The notes under the pieces: generated by a model
Databases searched by the model: none
What the model was told of the DNA's origin: nothing
The model's input: only the letters and a program-made list of their open reading frames with translations
Translations under genes and position numbers: made by a program
Shown: positions 12,501 to 26,472 of the stretch, in pieces
How the letters are laid out: each line of letters starts with the position of its first letter
How positions within the stretch are numbered: the stretch's first letter is position 1
Origin: Zeugodacus cucurbitae
Lineage: Eukaryota > Arthropoda > Insecta > Diptera > Tephritidae
NCBI RefSeq assembly: GCF_028554725.1
Contig: NC_071667.1
Coordinates: 86,652,001 to 86,716,000 of the forward strand
DNA length: 64,000 nucleotides
Direction: 5' to 3'

Positions 12501-13120
12501 TGATTTTCACTTCAAATATACATATTGTATACAAATGAATGATTAAGCCGTCACAGCAGCGCAGCGGGAAATGCTTATCAAGTGCTCGGCCACCACACAC
12601 CCCCTCCACTCGCCCTCTCGCACGCCACAAGCAGGAACTGAAAGCTCTCACAATTCAAATGCGGCGTTAAGTGTGCAATTCGAATGTAAGCGGAGGTATT
12701 CAATATAATTACATATTTACATATATTTGATTACATTGTATGTGTAAATATATATATCTGACTATACCTATATGTACATATAGTTGTAAAGTATGTATAT
12801 TCATATCGTCTTGATGCTTCCAATGTTTATGAAAAATGTGTCGCTCATCTTGTGCGATAATACAAAGTAGTCTTAATTAGTGCTTAGTTCTCTTCTCTTG
12901 AAAAGTCAGACTACAAATGTACATACATCAAACTATTCGTGTCTGATTACAGAACTATGGTCCAAGAAAGTGACTACCAGCCGATGCGCCCTGAGCTCAA
13001 ATCACAATCAAGATAGACTTTACAAAACACTCGATGAAGATATGGACCTGACATTCAGCATTCTGATCATTCTGACATTTGCCCCAACATTAGCCTTCAG
13101 ATTTGATTAAGAGAAACTGT

Positions 13121-13136
13121 TTGCGAGAGTATAAAA
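13121..13136 (+). repeat. isolated match to the mini-me-like repeat end
   Basis: TTGCGAGAGTATAAAA is identical to 6955-6970, the terminal arm of the interspersed repeat. The body of the repeat is not recognisable upstream, so this is either a deeply decayed or truncated copy or a chance 16-mer. Confidence 0.45.
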
Positions 13137-13232
13137 TCGCCATAGTTACACATAAAAGACGCGTCTTCCAACTGGGTTATAGCAAAGCCTCCCACACTCA
13201 TAAATATAAATAGATTATTTATATGTCGAGCA

Positions 13233-13250
13233 CACATATGTACATATGTG
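13233..13250. repeat. 18-bp perfect palindrome
   Basis: CACATATGTACATATGTG reads identically on both strands. The same core ACATATGTACATATGT recurs at 53480-53495, and a 20-bp relative lies at 53201-53220. Confidence 0.85.
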
Positions 13251-15577
13251 ACACATATAATTGAATTCAACAGCACACTTCTGCTTGCCCATCGGCCTTG
13301 ATTAGCCACAGAAACGCTGATGCACGCCAAATATTTATGGAACGAAGCTGAGTTATGAGTCTCGTTTCATTAAGCAAAACGCTAAAAAAAACCAAAATCT
13401 GTGTCAAACAAACGACGCCGCGCGGCTTCACTAACGAATTAATGCATGAATGAATTGCAAAGAGAAGAGAAAGAGTAGGCAAATCCAGCCACAAGTGTTT
13501 TTGGGTAAATGAAATTTAATTTCCATTTGCATCAATTAAAAGTGGGTGCGACGAACCCGATGATTTTGCATTCGGATTTTATTGCTTGTTCGCTTTTTTT
13601 CTTGCTTTTTCGCATTCGCTTCATAATTAACTTGATTGAATTCAGCGGCGAATTCGCTGCGCGATTCCAAGAAGCGGAGGGAAATCTCCGCTAAATCCGT
13701 TAAAAGCATCAATCATGACTGCCAAAAATAATGCGAGATTTGATGAAAAAATAAATACACATAAATTTGATGGGCGTTTGCGCGCTGGCAGTGATTATTC
13801 GACGAAATGGCACGTCGCGTCGAAATTATCATAAAATCGAATGTAAAAATTACAAATCCATACAATCGAACAAACAAAACAAGTATCTGCTGTTACAAAA
13901 TAAAAATAAAATCGAATGCATAAAAATAGATGCCAAAAATGTTTGCTCTACGAAGTGTGTACTCACGAACAGCATTGGGCGAGTGTGACCCTAAGGCAGC
14001 CCCGCCTCCTCACCTTCCTTCAGTGCACTATTCATACTAACCTGATACGTAGCTTGTTATTTATAATTTAAAGATTTGAAGGTCTTAGAAATATAATTAC
14101 AATAAATTTCCTCATAAAAGGTGAATTAATCCACCGAACTGTAGATAAACCATCTGCGAACAGACTTCTTTATGGAGCGCTCGCCGCACTATATGTTTAA
14201 TAGTCCGAAATGCAGTTCTACGTCTTCAAACTCTAGGGAATTATTGTTCAAGCTTTGTTCCTGAGAGAAATGTAGAGTTATTCCATAAAATCTTTCATGT
14301 CAAGAATGTGTCCGTTGACAACCAGAGCTTAAAACAGTGAGCATTTTCCCGTGAATCCATCCATTCATTTAAATATATTTGCATTATATGAATGCTTATT
14401 TGTTTGAATATGATGTTAGTGCTCCTATCATCAGTTCATTTAAGTGGATAAGTAGCAGAAGATTTAGTCAAATGACAACGAATAGCATAAGCGAACTGGC
14501 ATGCGAGCAGACAATCGCAGACACTTGGAAATACGACTTTATGTTGTTGGTTGTGTATACGTTAAGTGAGTAAAAAGGTGCTTAGAAAATATAGAATTCC
14601 ATTAATTAAATGAACCACTAAACAAACGGAAGTTTTCTTACAAAAATTGTTCCGAACATGAGTCGTTTTTTATCGTTTCATTGTTATGTGAATATTTGAT
14701 AATACCAAATTGAATCCCTTTGACGAACCAAGTCGAACATGAAAATATATTCTTTGATCTTCTCGCGTTCCCCATTGACTACCTGCAATCCAACGAGTGA
14801 ACAACCAAACATATGCCTTCACCGATCGGATATTCATATGCGCTCGTGCATGCTCTCATATGCATATTCATTATTTATTTATTAGTGAGATTTCGGAGAT
14901 GAATCGCATCTGGCGTGCAATGGTTAATCATGCGTTTTATCGCTTTTATCCCGTCAAATAATTGCCAATAACAAGTTTCGAATTAACACTTCCCGCCCAT
15001 AAATCCGCCAAATGTTAATTGACTAGCACTAATGCTGCAAATCAGAAATTATAAACAAACACTACTTACATATATGTATACATATAGCGTTGAGTAAATT
15101 TATTCGCTGTTTATCCAATTTAGTTTGGGGGCAGACAGCCGATTAACTTTTTGACTGATTGCTTTTTGATTGTTTGCTTTTGGATTCGGCGCCGCATTTA
15201 CATATGATTATAGATGCAACAAAAAAAGAATTATGCATAAGAAGAGGTAAGGTGCGGCGATTTCTGGCAGTATCCAAGTGTATCAGAGCACCCTACACCT
15301 AGTCTTAAAAAACAATAAATTCCACATATGCATCTGAGTCCTTCTTAGTGGTGGCTGTGCAATTCTGAGACCACGTAAGTGTACTCTGTAGACTAGTCTG
15401 AAAAGAAGGGAGGCTCCAAAATGATGATGACTTAATTACCAACGTATTAATTTGCATTCCGCTGGCTCACTCAATCGCACATTGTTAGAATATGTGTGAA
15501 TAGAAAGTGATTCAAATACCCATGTTCAGATTGTTGTTAGCGTAAAATGTGAATTACGCAACACATTGCAGGGCGAG

Positions 15578-15784
15578 ATGAAAGATATTGAATATCGAAT
15601 AACAAGGTCGCGATTATCAAACGTCGCGGGAGATGAGAAACAGATTTTGCGGTTTTTGGCTGTACAATCAACCGAACAACCAACAAAAACAACACATTTT
15701 CGCATCACGTGTTGTTGTTGTTGCATATTAATTAATTCTTATATACTATGTAGTGTTGCTGTTGTTATTGCTATTGTACATTAA
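15578..15784 (+). other. unassigned small ORF, 68 codons
   Basis: From an ATG at 15578 the frame encodes a charged N-terminal part (MKDIEYRITRSRLSNVAGDE and onward, about 42 residues). A cysteine cluster follows, then a hydrophobic C-terminus of about 20 residues resembling a tail anchor, with a TAA stop at 15782-15784. The cysteines come from a TGT/TTG simple repeat, which argues against coding. An acceptor-like ACATTGCAG lies just before it, with a weak pyrimidine tract. No family recognised; chance is the simplest explanation. Confidence 0.15.
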
Positions 15785-17237
15785 AGCCACAGAGAGGGGC
15801 GTTTTTCCGTTGTCAGCATTGTCTAAGCTTTCCGTTGTTTTTCGATAAATATGTGGGAAGACGACCGAGCATTTGTTGTTATAGAATTTGTAGTCATCGG
15901 AAAAACTGCTTCATATTTCTACATTTCCAAATTTCATGATTCTTCATTGGCCAAAATTTCATTAGCTTATTTATCAGAGATTTCAGAAAATAATTTTGTG
16001 ATTAATTATGAAAAGTGAATGGAATCAATACATTTGTTCGTTTAGCCAGCTTATTCCCAACATAATGACCTCATGATCACTTCGATTCAAGGAAGAGATA
16101 TGCCATAAAAATTTAACTAAATTTACATAACTCAATATTTTATTTTCTGTTGAACAGGTTAACTTTCAAATATCTTAAACTAAATATGTCATTTATAAAT
16201 TTACTTCTATGATAATATGTATCATTCGGCACTTTTCGCTTGCGTAATTCATCAAAGCCACAGATTCGTGTTACGTATACGCCACGCACCATTTCGGACG
16301 CCAACAGCAGAAGTGATACGCCCACTTTTGTGACTTTCATCGCCAATTTCCAACCTACTTACCACCTACTTAACTTTGATTTAATTTTAATGCTTCAGGT
16401 TACACACTTCGTCAAACCGTCGCCCCCTCGCCATAGATCCCCACACATCTGGCAAGCAGCTTAGTTGCTGAGCAGCATTTACTCATTTTCTATTTACGAG
16501 TACACAAATATAGTTGTACATACATATATATATACTCGTATATATGTATATATATAATGTATGTAGATGGATATACGCTTTGCCAGTCGGTTTGGAAACG
16601 TTGCGGTTAATGCAACTGTGCTGTAGTCGTGCGGTTGTTGGCGATCTAAATAGAGGGTGTGAGTGCATGGCTGCACGTGTTTGTTGCATTTCAGAATAAA
16701 TAAGTGTTTGAAAATGTACGTACGTGTGTTTGTGTGTGTGTGCTTCCTAATGCGGTGCACTATTACATCGGGTTTAATTAATGTTTATTTAGCAAATTAA
16801 CTTTTATTTGAGCACATCTGATCCAGCTTTCCAGAGACCATTTTGTATGAGCACGCTCACACACACAAACACATAAAAAAAGACACGGTTAAATTGAAGA
16901 CTCATCTGTTTCTCATTCAAGGGGTTTAATGAATATAACAAGGAACGGTACTTTTTCAAAAAAAAACTTTTTATTTAAATTATTTTACCGTTCGGATTTC
17001 AGTCAGAAAACTAATAAAGAGCAACTCCGAAGAATTTATATTTATTTTATGAAATATATCTATCCACAACTTGAAGCAGTTCATGTACTCAAGATTTAAA
17101 TATGCAATGTAAATATATAGGTGTTGTTGTTGGTTTAGCCGGAAGAAAGCTTGCATGCTGAAGTAAAGGTACACCTCAGATCAAATTAACTTCATAAATT
17201 GCTTACAATTAAATAAGATAAACTTGTGCAAATCAAA

Positions 17238-17284
17238 GCTCTGCTCTGCTCTGCTCTGCTATCCTCACACACACACACACACAC
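17238..17284. repeat. compound (GCTCT)n - (CA)n microsatellite
   Basis: Four tandem GCTCT units (17238-17260) followed after five bases by a CA run (17266-17284). A pentanucleotide repeat is rarer here than the di- and tetranucleotide ones. Confidence 0.9.
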
Positions 17285-20200
17285 GTACAGTTGGCCACTG
17301 GCTGCATTAAATGGAATAATTTATATTCATCTGCACCAACCAACACAAGCACAAACACGAGAACATGCGTGAGTGTAGGTGTGTGTGATCAAGCCAGCAT
17401 GTGGCTTCTCGCAAACCAACTAACTGGCAGATGCATATTTATACGCCAGTGTGGGTGTGTGTGCATGCCACTCGAAGTCTGCTCGTTGATTCGCATTTGT
17501 TCGCATTTGTTGTGCACATTTTTGCCGGAGCTATAAATTCAACCCATATTCTGACTGCTCATTTAATGCCTCTGACACGTGTAATAACAACAACACCAAC
17601 AACAATAGCAACAAACACACAGCTGCATGTCGACACATGCAGTAAATGGCAAATGAAAAATGCAGTAAAAAGCTTAAGATTACACTCAGGCATTATGTTT
17701 AATGAAGCGTTGCATGTTGCAATTAAAACCAGCAGCAACAGCACCAACAAACAATTTAACAAACACGTCAGCGATAGCACAACACACACACACACACAGG
17801 CAGTTTTTTATTCATTTCTCCTTCTTCGGCGGCGCCCGTCGACGCATTTCATTTACCGCAATTAAATTCCATTTTCAATTAGTTGTAATGATATAAAGAA
17901 CAAATAATGCAATAGGGCATACCCACAAGTGCTCATTCCCACGCGATTTAGTGGATCATAAAGGCATTTGAGTTCGTTAAAATTACTTGCCAGAGTTGCA
18001 TAAACGGCTGATGGGCACGCCTGGAATCATACATATGTATACAAAACCTAATTATTATTACTTCTGATTATAGTCTTAGAGATCCGTAAAGCGTTAGAGA
18101 GTAGCGAATCGAACACACATTAACAGCTGTTCAAACATAATACTATCTTTTCTTAGTTATCAAAAAATGATTCCATTCAATATGGCGAATCGATAACCAA
18201 GGATTAAATTTCAACAATTGCAGACTTATAATATGATTCGCAACCTTGGATTTTCTGCTATTAGCGCTATAAATACCTTAATAAGCACTCACATTCCGAA
18301 CTGCTGGAAGTGTTTAAGTCGTCAATACGTTGCTTATTATGGATGTATGAGCGAACACGCGTCAATATTGACGACGCGTTGCTTAGTTTCAGTACACACA
18401 CTCTCATTTATATACATATCCATATGTATTGATAGATGAAGGATAAAAGTGTGTGAGGCATGGCGAATCAGAGTGCCGTGGCATTGTGCTCTTTGCAAGT
18501 CGTGCCAAAGTTGAAAGGACTCCATTTGATTGATTGAGCCATGAGCTGAACGACTGGCTGCCGAGCATCACATTACCCATTTAGCGAGCGAGCAAGGAGT
18601 CTGGCGGCACTAAAAGCTACTGTTTATGAGTGCTCTTCCACCTGGAGATCCACACTCATAACAACATCGCAGCTCGCAGCTCGCAGCGCGTGCTCGGCAG
18701 AGCATCTTTTCCAAAAGCGCCATTGATTCAGGCACTCAGTGCGAGGCGATATGTGTGGCTCGGTAATTCGAGGCGCTCGTTGAAGTGGCGAAGGGGAATG
18801 TATGGCAGTTCGCCTTGACATTACCCATGTCCGCGATGATTGCAGGCAAATGAGCAAATTACGTTTGACAAATGACAAACGGCAATCAAGTGAAGCGAAG
18901 CTAGTCAAATTTGTTTGCTCAAAAGCAGAGCACAAACACACGAACACAATTCCAGCAGCATTGTAAATTACTCCTATCGTCGATTCCTGTAATGCGGATC
19001 TACTCAGCATACGGTGCTGTAAGTTGACACACACCCACTGACCGTGGAGCTCAACAGATTTTCGGCTCATCGTTTCGTTGAGTTGTTTTCTTTATGCATT
19101 ACTTATTTATTGATGAGCACACATCCACCACAACCAAAACCGCGAAGCCTCGAACATCAAACAATTAAGAGAAATATATATTCCACTAATAACTGAGTAG
19201 CCTAATGAGCTATAATAACAACAACAAGTCGATAAAAGCAACCACTCAGTGTGTCTTGTAACTTTGATATGCCCAATAGAAGATTCCCAGCAGCGCAATT
19301 GAAATTCGGTTCGTTCGGTTCATCGGCGGTGACACCCAATCGTGACTCATTAACGCTGAAAGCTGTCAGCTTCACTAAAACTAAAAGCGCTGCGAAAGGG
19401 GCTAACTGCGGAGAGAGCATTACAAAAAAGTAATCGAGTTTATTTATTTATATTCTCCACTTTGATCTCGACAACATTTGAGCTATCCCTTTACGACTAA
19501 ACCATTAAGACATTCCGATTAGCCCCCACCGACTGGAATATGAGATATTAGCAACAAAAACCAACAGAAAAGCAACAAAAAACTAAACAATTTCATTAGC
19601 GCTGGTGCGGTCCAGCATCCAAAGACAACCATGGGCGAGCGCAAAGCCACACAAAAGTTGAATAATTCAATTATGGTCATTAGGGTGAATTCAATTAATT
19701 ATTTGTGACAACAGAAAAGAGCCAGATTGCAGGACCTCAAGCAACAAAGCAATGAATAAAGGCAAACCAACCCACACACCTTTGTCACTTTCGGGTTCGT
19801 GCAATTTGAATTTGCGTTCGCTTAAACCTTAGCTTAAACGAATCATATTCGTTGTAGAAAATATTTAAAGATTAAGAGCCGACTTTGGTTTTCAGCTGAT
19901 TATAGTGTGGTGGAAAGTAGAAAGTGAAAAGCAGTTTACTCCGTGTTCTAACGCAAAAGCTTATATTTGCGGAAAATCGTGAGATGGAGTGTCTCTTATG
20001 TCGGTTTTTCTCTGATAAAAGAACACCAGACAACTTTCTCTGATACCTTAGAATAGATTTGGAATAGTATTTAAAGGGAGGTGTTCGATATACACTCCGC
20101 AAATACTTTAAGAACCTATCGAAGCTGATTCACATTCCATTAAATTTGGTCTGTCGATGATAAATGCTTACATCCGGCTCCCACACAGAAGGTCGCCATG

Positions 20201-21511
20201 ACTCTCATGCCATTGCAGAAATCAGTGGATGGTATTTGGTGCATTTCCTACATCCACCAGCAAATTCTCCCATCATAAATAGCAATTCGCAAGGGTGCAA
20301 CTAAATTACCACCAAAATCCAAGTTTTCGTTTAATTTCCGTTAAGTCATGCGCAATTTCAACTAAATGTTGTGGTAAACGCCACAAAAGAAATTCGATAG
20401 AATGTAGGCAGTTTACGCTCACCGCACACCGCACGGCTCCCTCTTTCTTCTTTAGGCGCAGAGAAGAATACATACTTACACTGTGGGCTAGGATATTAAT
20501 TACAACCCACAAAGGGTCGGTTTTGCTATTAAGCAACCACTGCTCGAATACGAAAACTAGCGTTACCGTTAGTTTGCATGTGAGGTCTATATAGCCATAT
20601 ATGTTTGTAAGCGAGGAAATGGTAGTAATTTTTGTTAACTTGCCATATCCACACTCACCATTCAACTCGTAAATCACACAAATGAGTTCTTTAATTAGTT
20701 AAGGAGAATCGACAAGTTAGCAATTTGCGTCTTCAGTTGTGAACGAAAATCACTTGGTGTACACTCAACAGGAAGTGTAGGAAAGTACAGATAGAAGAAT
20801 TAAAAATATTTGAAAGAGATACAGACGAAATTAAGAGAATACTGTTTACTTCACAGATCCCTTTAGCCTTAACTATTCTGTTTAACAGGAGCTTGCCTCA
20901 AAACTCTATTGAATCTGTTTTAGAAACTACGAAAATAGAACTATTTCGTGGAACCAGATCTCAGACAACTTGGCAAAATTTACAATCGATTTACTAAGTA
21001 CATCAATTGCTACAATGCTTTTCACACTTGTTAAAGCTTGAATTTCCTGGAATGAATCCAACATTGATTACACTTTGATTCCATGTATATCCTACTACAC
21101 ACAAAACAACCTCTTTTCACTAATAAACACGTGACAGTTGAAGAGAATGGCAGCCGCTAATTTTGGGATCAAAATCAAAAGGAAATAAAAATGAAAATAA
21201 ATAAAGTAAAAAGAAAAGTGAACAACACAAAAGAATAACAAGGAAAACTGGCAACATTCAAAAATACGATAACAACAAAAACAACAAAAACAAACTGTGT
21301 AGCAAGGAGAGAGGAGTACAAAACGAAATTTATTTCGAATTTCAGCAAAAGCCAAACAAAAATGTCAACAACAATAAAATGTTTTTCTGCATTGCTTGCT
21401 CAACAAAACACACAGACGCTGCTGACGCCACAGCAATTGCTGCGATGTTTTTGTAAAATTCGAACATGAAAATCATGTAATCAACACAGCTGCAAATTGG
21501 GTTCCACCGCA

Positions 21512-21529
21512 GCGGCGGCGGCGGCGGCG
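21512..21529. repeat. (GCG)n trinucleotide tract
   Basis: Six GCG/CGG units in an otherwise AT-rich region. No open frame around it looks coding, so it is more likely leader or regulatory simple sequence than a polyglycine or polyalanine codon run. Confidence 0.9.
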
Positions 21530-21621
21530 TGCTGATGCCGCTTGAGGTGGCGAGCGATGAGCGACTGCACGTTTGTCAGCGAGCATGTGTCCATTCATGT
21601 ACTACATATGTACAAAGTACA

Positions 21622-21639
21622 GTGTGTGTGTGTGTGTGT
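21622..21639. repeat. (TG)n microsatellite
   Basis: Pure TG run of nine units. Confidence 0.9.
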
Positions 21640-24600
21640 CGGTGTGGAAACACAAATTTATTTGCAATTTCAATGTCAGCCAGCCAAGAGCAATGACAGC
21701 TGCCGACTGACGCACTTGCCACCCCACATGACAGCGGAAGCCCCAAAGTAGCAAACTGGCAAAGAGCGCAGGGGAACACTTCTTCGAGATAACTAAGGGC
21801 TGGTTGCTATAGACCAGACATCCAATTAGGGGAAAGCGGTACACAAAATTGCAGCCAAAATAATAAACTCAGAATTTTAATGGTTTTGTGAACATACTTC
21901 ATATGATACATGCTAAAATATCTAAAAAGGTTAATAGAATTATAGAATTCAAACTAAAATTAGAGTAAATGAAATGCTAACTATGAACCTGTATCTTTAT
22001 CTGTAAACTGAATGAGTTCCAAAATTTGAACATCTCGCTTTTTATGTATTGGTGAAGGGCCTTGAATGGAATGATGAGGAAATGTACTCATTAAGACTGC
22101 CGATTATAGCGCACGACTGTGTCTATAAAAAATAAGTAGAACATAAAATCGAAAATCTCTTAAATGCAAGTAAACAAAACGTGTGGGCTACGAAATTAAA
22201 GAATACAAAAAGTGCAAAGTGCCTAATTTCATAGACGTACAAACGTACCAAAACACACACATTTAAGCGCATTGCATAGGAGAGCTCACGCCATGAACTT
22301 GCGCCAATGGCTTGATAAAATTAGAACAACATATGTTCCGATTTAGTTTTGTTGCGCGAGCAAAAAACAAAAACACCCGAACAAAAAACGTGAAACAATA
22401 AATAAATATAAATAAATTGTGGCAACTATGTATTTTGGTGGATTTCACCTTGCACACGTATGAGTAAATCAGTGCTTCTGTTGATTAGCACATCGCTCAT
22501 AAGAGTATATATGCATGACCTGAAGGGAAATCAGCTGCTACAAACTACTTACCAACTAGTAACATATGAACTAGGGTCAAATCAGTCAGTCAGCTCACAC
22601 CAGTCGAAGACATATCTGGTTTAGATGTGGATGAAACGCAATAACTCATTGATAAAAGCCCCTGTAAGTGCTATTCGTCCGCCGTTTTTCCCACTAGTTA
22701 CAGTTCATTCGATAAATTCTGGATACCAACTAGTATTTTGAACTACTGTTGATTTGAAACTGGTGTGGAACGAACGTGAGCTGGTGTGTGTGGCGAGCAT
22801 TTGCCTGCATTTACATTTGGTTACCTCAGGTGGTTGCGAATTTCAAATTGGGCACTGGCGCAACGTCATTTCGCAATTTCGCATGTCAAACGTGATTTAT
22901 TGCCAAACTTAACTTAACTGCAAAGCAATTTATTCATCCATACACTCTTTGCGACTCATACACACCGATGCATTGTTGTTTTTGGTTTTGCGTTGTTTAC
23001 CGTTTTGTTTTGCTTGCACACTGAAACCTTAATGAGCGCAACAACAACAACAATAGTTTGCAACTGTTGTTGTTGTGTGGTTAGAAAATAATTTGGTCCA
23101 AATGCATTTTGCTGGAGTGTTGCCACCCATAAATTTTTAAACTAGGTAAACAATGTTAAGCTACTGGCGCAAAAGCTGTCGAAAGTGTTGAGAATTTAGA
23201 AAATTGATTGAGAGTTGGTTTGGTTCGATCTGTAGTACGAGTGGAATATACCTCTAACCTAGAGAGTAATAAGGGTGAGGTTTAGAAATAGTACACAATA
23301 AGGCTCTGGGAATATCTAATAGTAAATTAGAAAGTATAAATATGTTTCCCGCTCTCCGTATTTGGTTTTACTCTAGCTTTTCTCAAAATGTGGCATAAAA
23401 ATGGAATAATCCGAGGATAGCCACCGAAAGACAACACGACATTAGAGCCCTTGTACTGTTACTTCTTTGATATTATGGAACTGACGTCTGGAAAAGACGT
23501 CGGCAGCATTCGGAGCAGAGCAGAATATTCGACAGGAAATGTCTAAATACGCGCACATGAGTGCCTGTGTACACATGAACTTGTATTTCAAATCGGCGAT
23601 GTTTTATTTTTACCGCAATAATTGCACAACAACACAGCAAAATGGCAATAAAACACGCTGTGCATTTCTGAGATCAACAACAAAGCTGAAACTGGCCATT
23701 GGCAAGCGCCGTCCAACCGTCCAACCCCCGATACCGTTTCTCGCATTCGCTTTCATATTTCGGTGTGTTTCATCCCGATTGCCGTGTTTGCGAACGGCAT
23801 TCTGTTGTTTACTTTCCCCTTTTTAATTAAGTCAATTAAGTGTCTTCGCATAAATGTGTTTGTTGATATTCGCGGATTTATGTTTCTTTTATTGACTTTT
23901 CGACGCCTTGCGGTTGTCGGCATTTATTTGGCAGTCAAATTTTTTTTCGCATTCGACAGACACCATTTATACCGTTATTGCATAACGGGAATGTACTTCT
24001 GAATGTGATTACAATCCCGTTATTTTTATTATTGATGAAACATAACCCGAATGTCTCAGAATATTTCGAGCGTAGACTTGGAGCTTTCTAGATCTAACCT
24101 ATCTTGTTTCTGGGCTTAAAAATTTACTGAATTGCTTACACCTCTAGATGATAGACCCAAGAACAACGAAATATCTCCCTCTCTTCGAATCTACGAACAT
24201 AAAAATTAATCCAAACTGGACTGATACTTTCAAATCTCTTTTTAGTCTCATATCCCTAATAAATACGGTCGGTTTCGCCCGACGTCAGCACTCCCTTAAC
24301 AGATTTATATAAGTCATGTGTATGTGCGTTTAAATGGAGAAAAAATTGCATCAAACGCAAACAGGTTGATGCTAATTTAGTTTAATAGCTGAAATGCTCG
24401 TACAATAGAATTGAAATTGGAATTGGCATTTGATATAGGGCCGTAGAAAATTGTCGGAAAGCGCGATTGTTGTTTGCTTTATTTGCACGCTTCGCTGCGA
24501 ATTTCAAACAATCATATTTGCGTTGTGCAAAAACAATGTAAAATTCACTTCCTCACAATATTTCTTTCTGATGAGTGTTCTCAGGCAAGATGACGCAATT

Positions 24601-25303
24601 GCGAACTTACGATTGGAGCAAAATAATCATTTCATTTGGAGAGCTGGGTAAATAAGTGTCTAAGTGACATTCGATTTCCTCAGCCACATCATTCGAGGTC
24701 TTTCGTTGGAGCCTTAGTTTCGAGATATTTTATGACAAAGTTTTGAGAAGAATCAAGCTCAATGCTCCAATAGAATCTTGGAATTCTGATATTTCGGCGA
24801 ATGTATATGAGCTCTCATACATTTATCATACATTTAATACATCCATATATTCACTGCATTAGTTGCACTTACTTTATCAACAAAAGAGCAGAATAGAGTT
24901 TCATTCGAAGATCAAATATTAAAGCTATCTGAAAAGTTGCGAGAATTGAGTTTCTTTAAACGTTATACTTTTTGGCATTCAATTGGGATCTACATCGAAC
25001 CTAATGCGTCTGTATGTATGTATGTAGCTTACTCGCATCTTACTCAACTGACTCGCTTTGAAATGTATTTTCTGCAGCAGCACTCAACTGACAGCTTCCA
25101 GGCAACTTTGGCGCCTTACGCTGCCACACAAACACACACACACACACATGCAAACACTCACATGCATCTGCTCCATGCCTTGTGTGAGTCTATAAAATTC
25201 AAGTGGCACATAAATCAAAATCTTCTTGCTGACATTATAAAATTTTAACAAAATGTTTACATGACATCAAATACATTTTTGTGTAGCAGCACAAGCATAT
25301 GCG

Positions 25304-25339
25304 CACACATACATGCATACATACATACATATATATATA
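25304..25339. repeat. (CATA)n / (TA)n tract
   Basis: CATA units grading into a TA run. The same CATA unit recurs at 26428-26447, 27056-27078 (as TATG) and 63693-63713. Confidence 0.85.
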
Positions 25340-26325
25340 ATTTACTTTATGCGTATGTGAGTATGAGTTCATGTGCAGTCGTATGCACATATTTACTTTG
25401 GCTGTTTGCCTTAATTTGGCCAATATGCTGGCCGTTTCTTCCAAAACTGTTCCAAATGCATCGATACACACTTTTCAACTTAAATATATAAACACATACA
25501 CACATTTGTTAAACATATAAACTCTTTGTGTGTCAACAGTACGGTGAAGAGCAAAGTGAACTTTGTGCGGTTTCTGCGGTTGCTTGCGCAGTCTTAGTGT
25601 CCGAGCGAGTTCATCCCTACTCCAAATGTCATATTTCTAATCAAAATGTGAACTTTGTTTGGGTGGCCCTCGAAAGCATTAAATTGTAAATATTTAAAAG
25701 TAATTCAAACTTTCGCCATGGTGCCATAAGTCATTCAATTCAATTTGTGTGTTTAGCATTTCGCTCCACACTTTGTATACACAGTTTTGATAATAAGGCT
25801 GCTAATGCCAGAGTTTGTTGGGTCACAACGCTCTTTGAGTTTCTTATATTTACAATTTATTTGGAATATTCGTCATTTATTTGGAAATGCGTTCCCGAAA
25901 ACTCTCAGCACTTTAAAATTTACCCACTTTTGGGACTTTCTCTTCCCCTCCCCGTCATTGAATAAGTGTTTAGACAGAATTATAAAGTTGGCTAGGATAT
26001 TTTATGCCGTTATATACGAGTTTACTGTATATATATTTACTTTGGAGACGAAAAAAACTCGTGTAATGGTTCCACCAATTTTGTTATTTTTTATGGCTTA
26101 TGAGACTTATTTATTTTGATAACAAATTCTATAGGAAAATTTGGAGACCCATATGAGGTTCATGCGATTACACACAGTAAGTTGAGAGTACCTTTAATAA
26201 CAATAAATAACATACGAATTGAATGAATACAATAATTTTGTGATTCTTTCAAAATGTTTCCCTTTCCGTTCCTTTCCTTTTTCAGCATAGCTAATTCGAA
26301 TACTAAAATTAGCAAGGTCCACGCC

Positions 26326-26336
26326 TGGTCACACTG
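26326..26336 (+). promoter_or_regulatory. Motif 1-type core promoter match (M1BP site)
   Basis: TGGTCACACTG is an exact match to the Drosophila core promoter Motif 1 consensus YGGTCACACTR. In flies this usually lies close to the start of broadly expressed genes and is bound by M1BP. Orientation predicts plus-strand transcription. Downstream is leader-like sequence with an acceptor-like CTGCAG near 26472 and a donor-like GCCAG then GTGACA at 26659. No coding gene is visible to the right, so a functional promoter is unproven. Confidence 0.35.
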
Positions 26337-26427
26337 CGTCTTTCACAAATCTTTTCGTGCGTGCTAGACTGCGAACACCTCTGCGTATACGCACCCAAAT
26401 GGCTCCGTATTGTAGGTGGTACCACCA

Positions 26428-26447
26428 ACATACATACATACATACAC
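26428..26447. repeat. (ACAT)n tract
   Basis: Short run of ACAT units just after the promoter-like Motif 1 match. Confidence 0.85.
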
Positions 26448-26472
26448 ACTCCTTAACTGTATTTTACTGCAG

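Larger units (their letters stand above)
9010..15577. other. non-coding stretch, no supported gene
   Basis: Short open frames only. A frame near 9968-10165 follows a TTGCTTGCAG acceptor-like sequence but has no usable donor. A TTG tract lies at 12476-12500, a 16-base match to the end of the mini-me-like repeat at 13121-13136, and an 18-bp palindrome at 13233-13250. Minus-strand donor-like sequences at about 14010 (GGAAG then GTGAGG) and plus-strand at about 15246 (AAGAG then GTAAGG) lack convincing partner acceptors or open exons. Confidence 0.55.
15785..26325. other. non-coding stretch with simple repeats
   Basis: About 10.5 kb without a supportable gene. It contains GCTCT and CA tracts at 17238-17284, a GGC tract at 21512-21529, a TG tract at 21622-21639 and a CATA-rich patch at about 25304-25339. 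It also has a 14-bp palindrome CGTCAATATTGACG at 18360-18373, and a strongly A-rich, T-poor plus-strand segment at about 21110-21380. A minus-strand donor at about 22551 (AGTTG then GTAAGTAG) is preceded by an acceptor-like sequence at about 22663, but every frame between them contains a stop. Confidence 0.55.

Noticed and set aside
22552..22662. Minus-strand exon between CACTTACAG and GTAAGTAG
   Set aside because: All three frames contain stops and the acceptor lacks a pyrimidine tract; an untranslated exon cannot be excluded but is unsupported.
23976..24030. Inverted ATAACGGGA / TCCCGTTAT pair resembling the mariner ends
   Set aside because: Only 9-bp arms, no TA flanks and no internal similarity to the copies at 38744 or 52713; probably chance.
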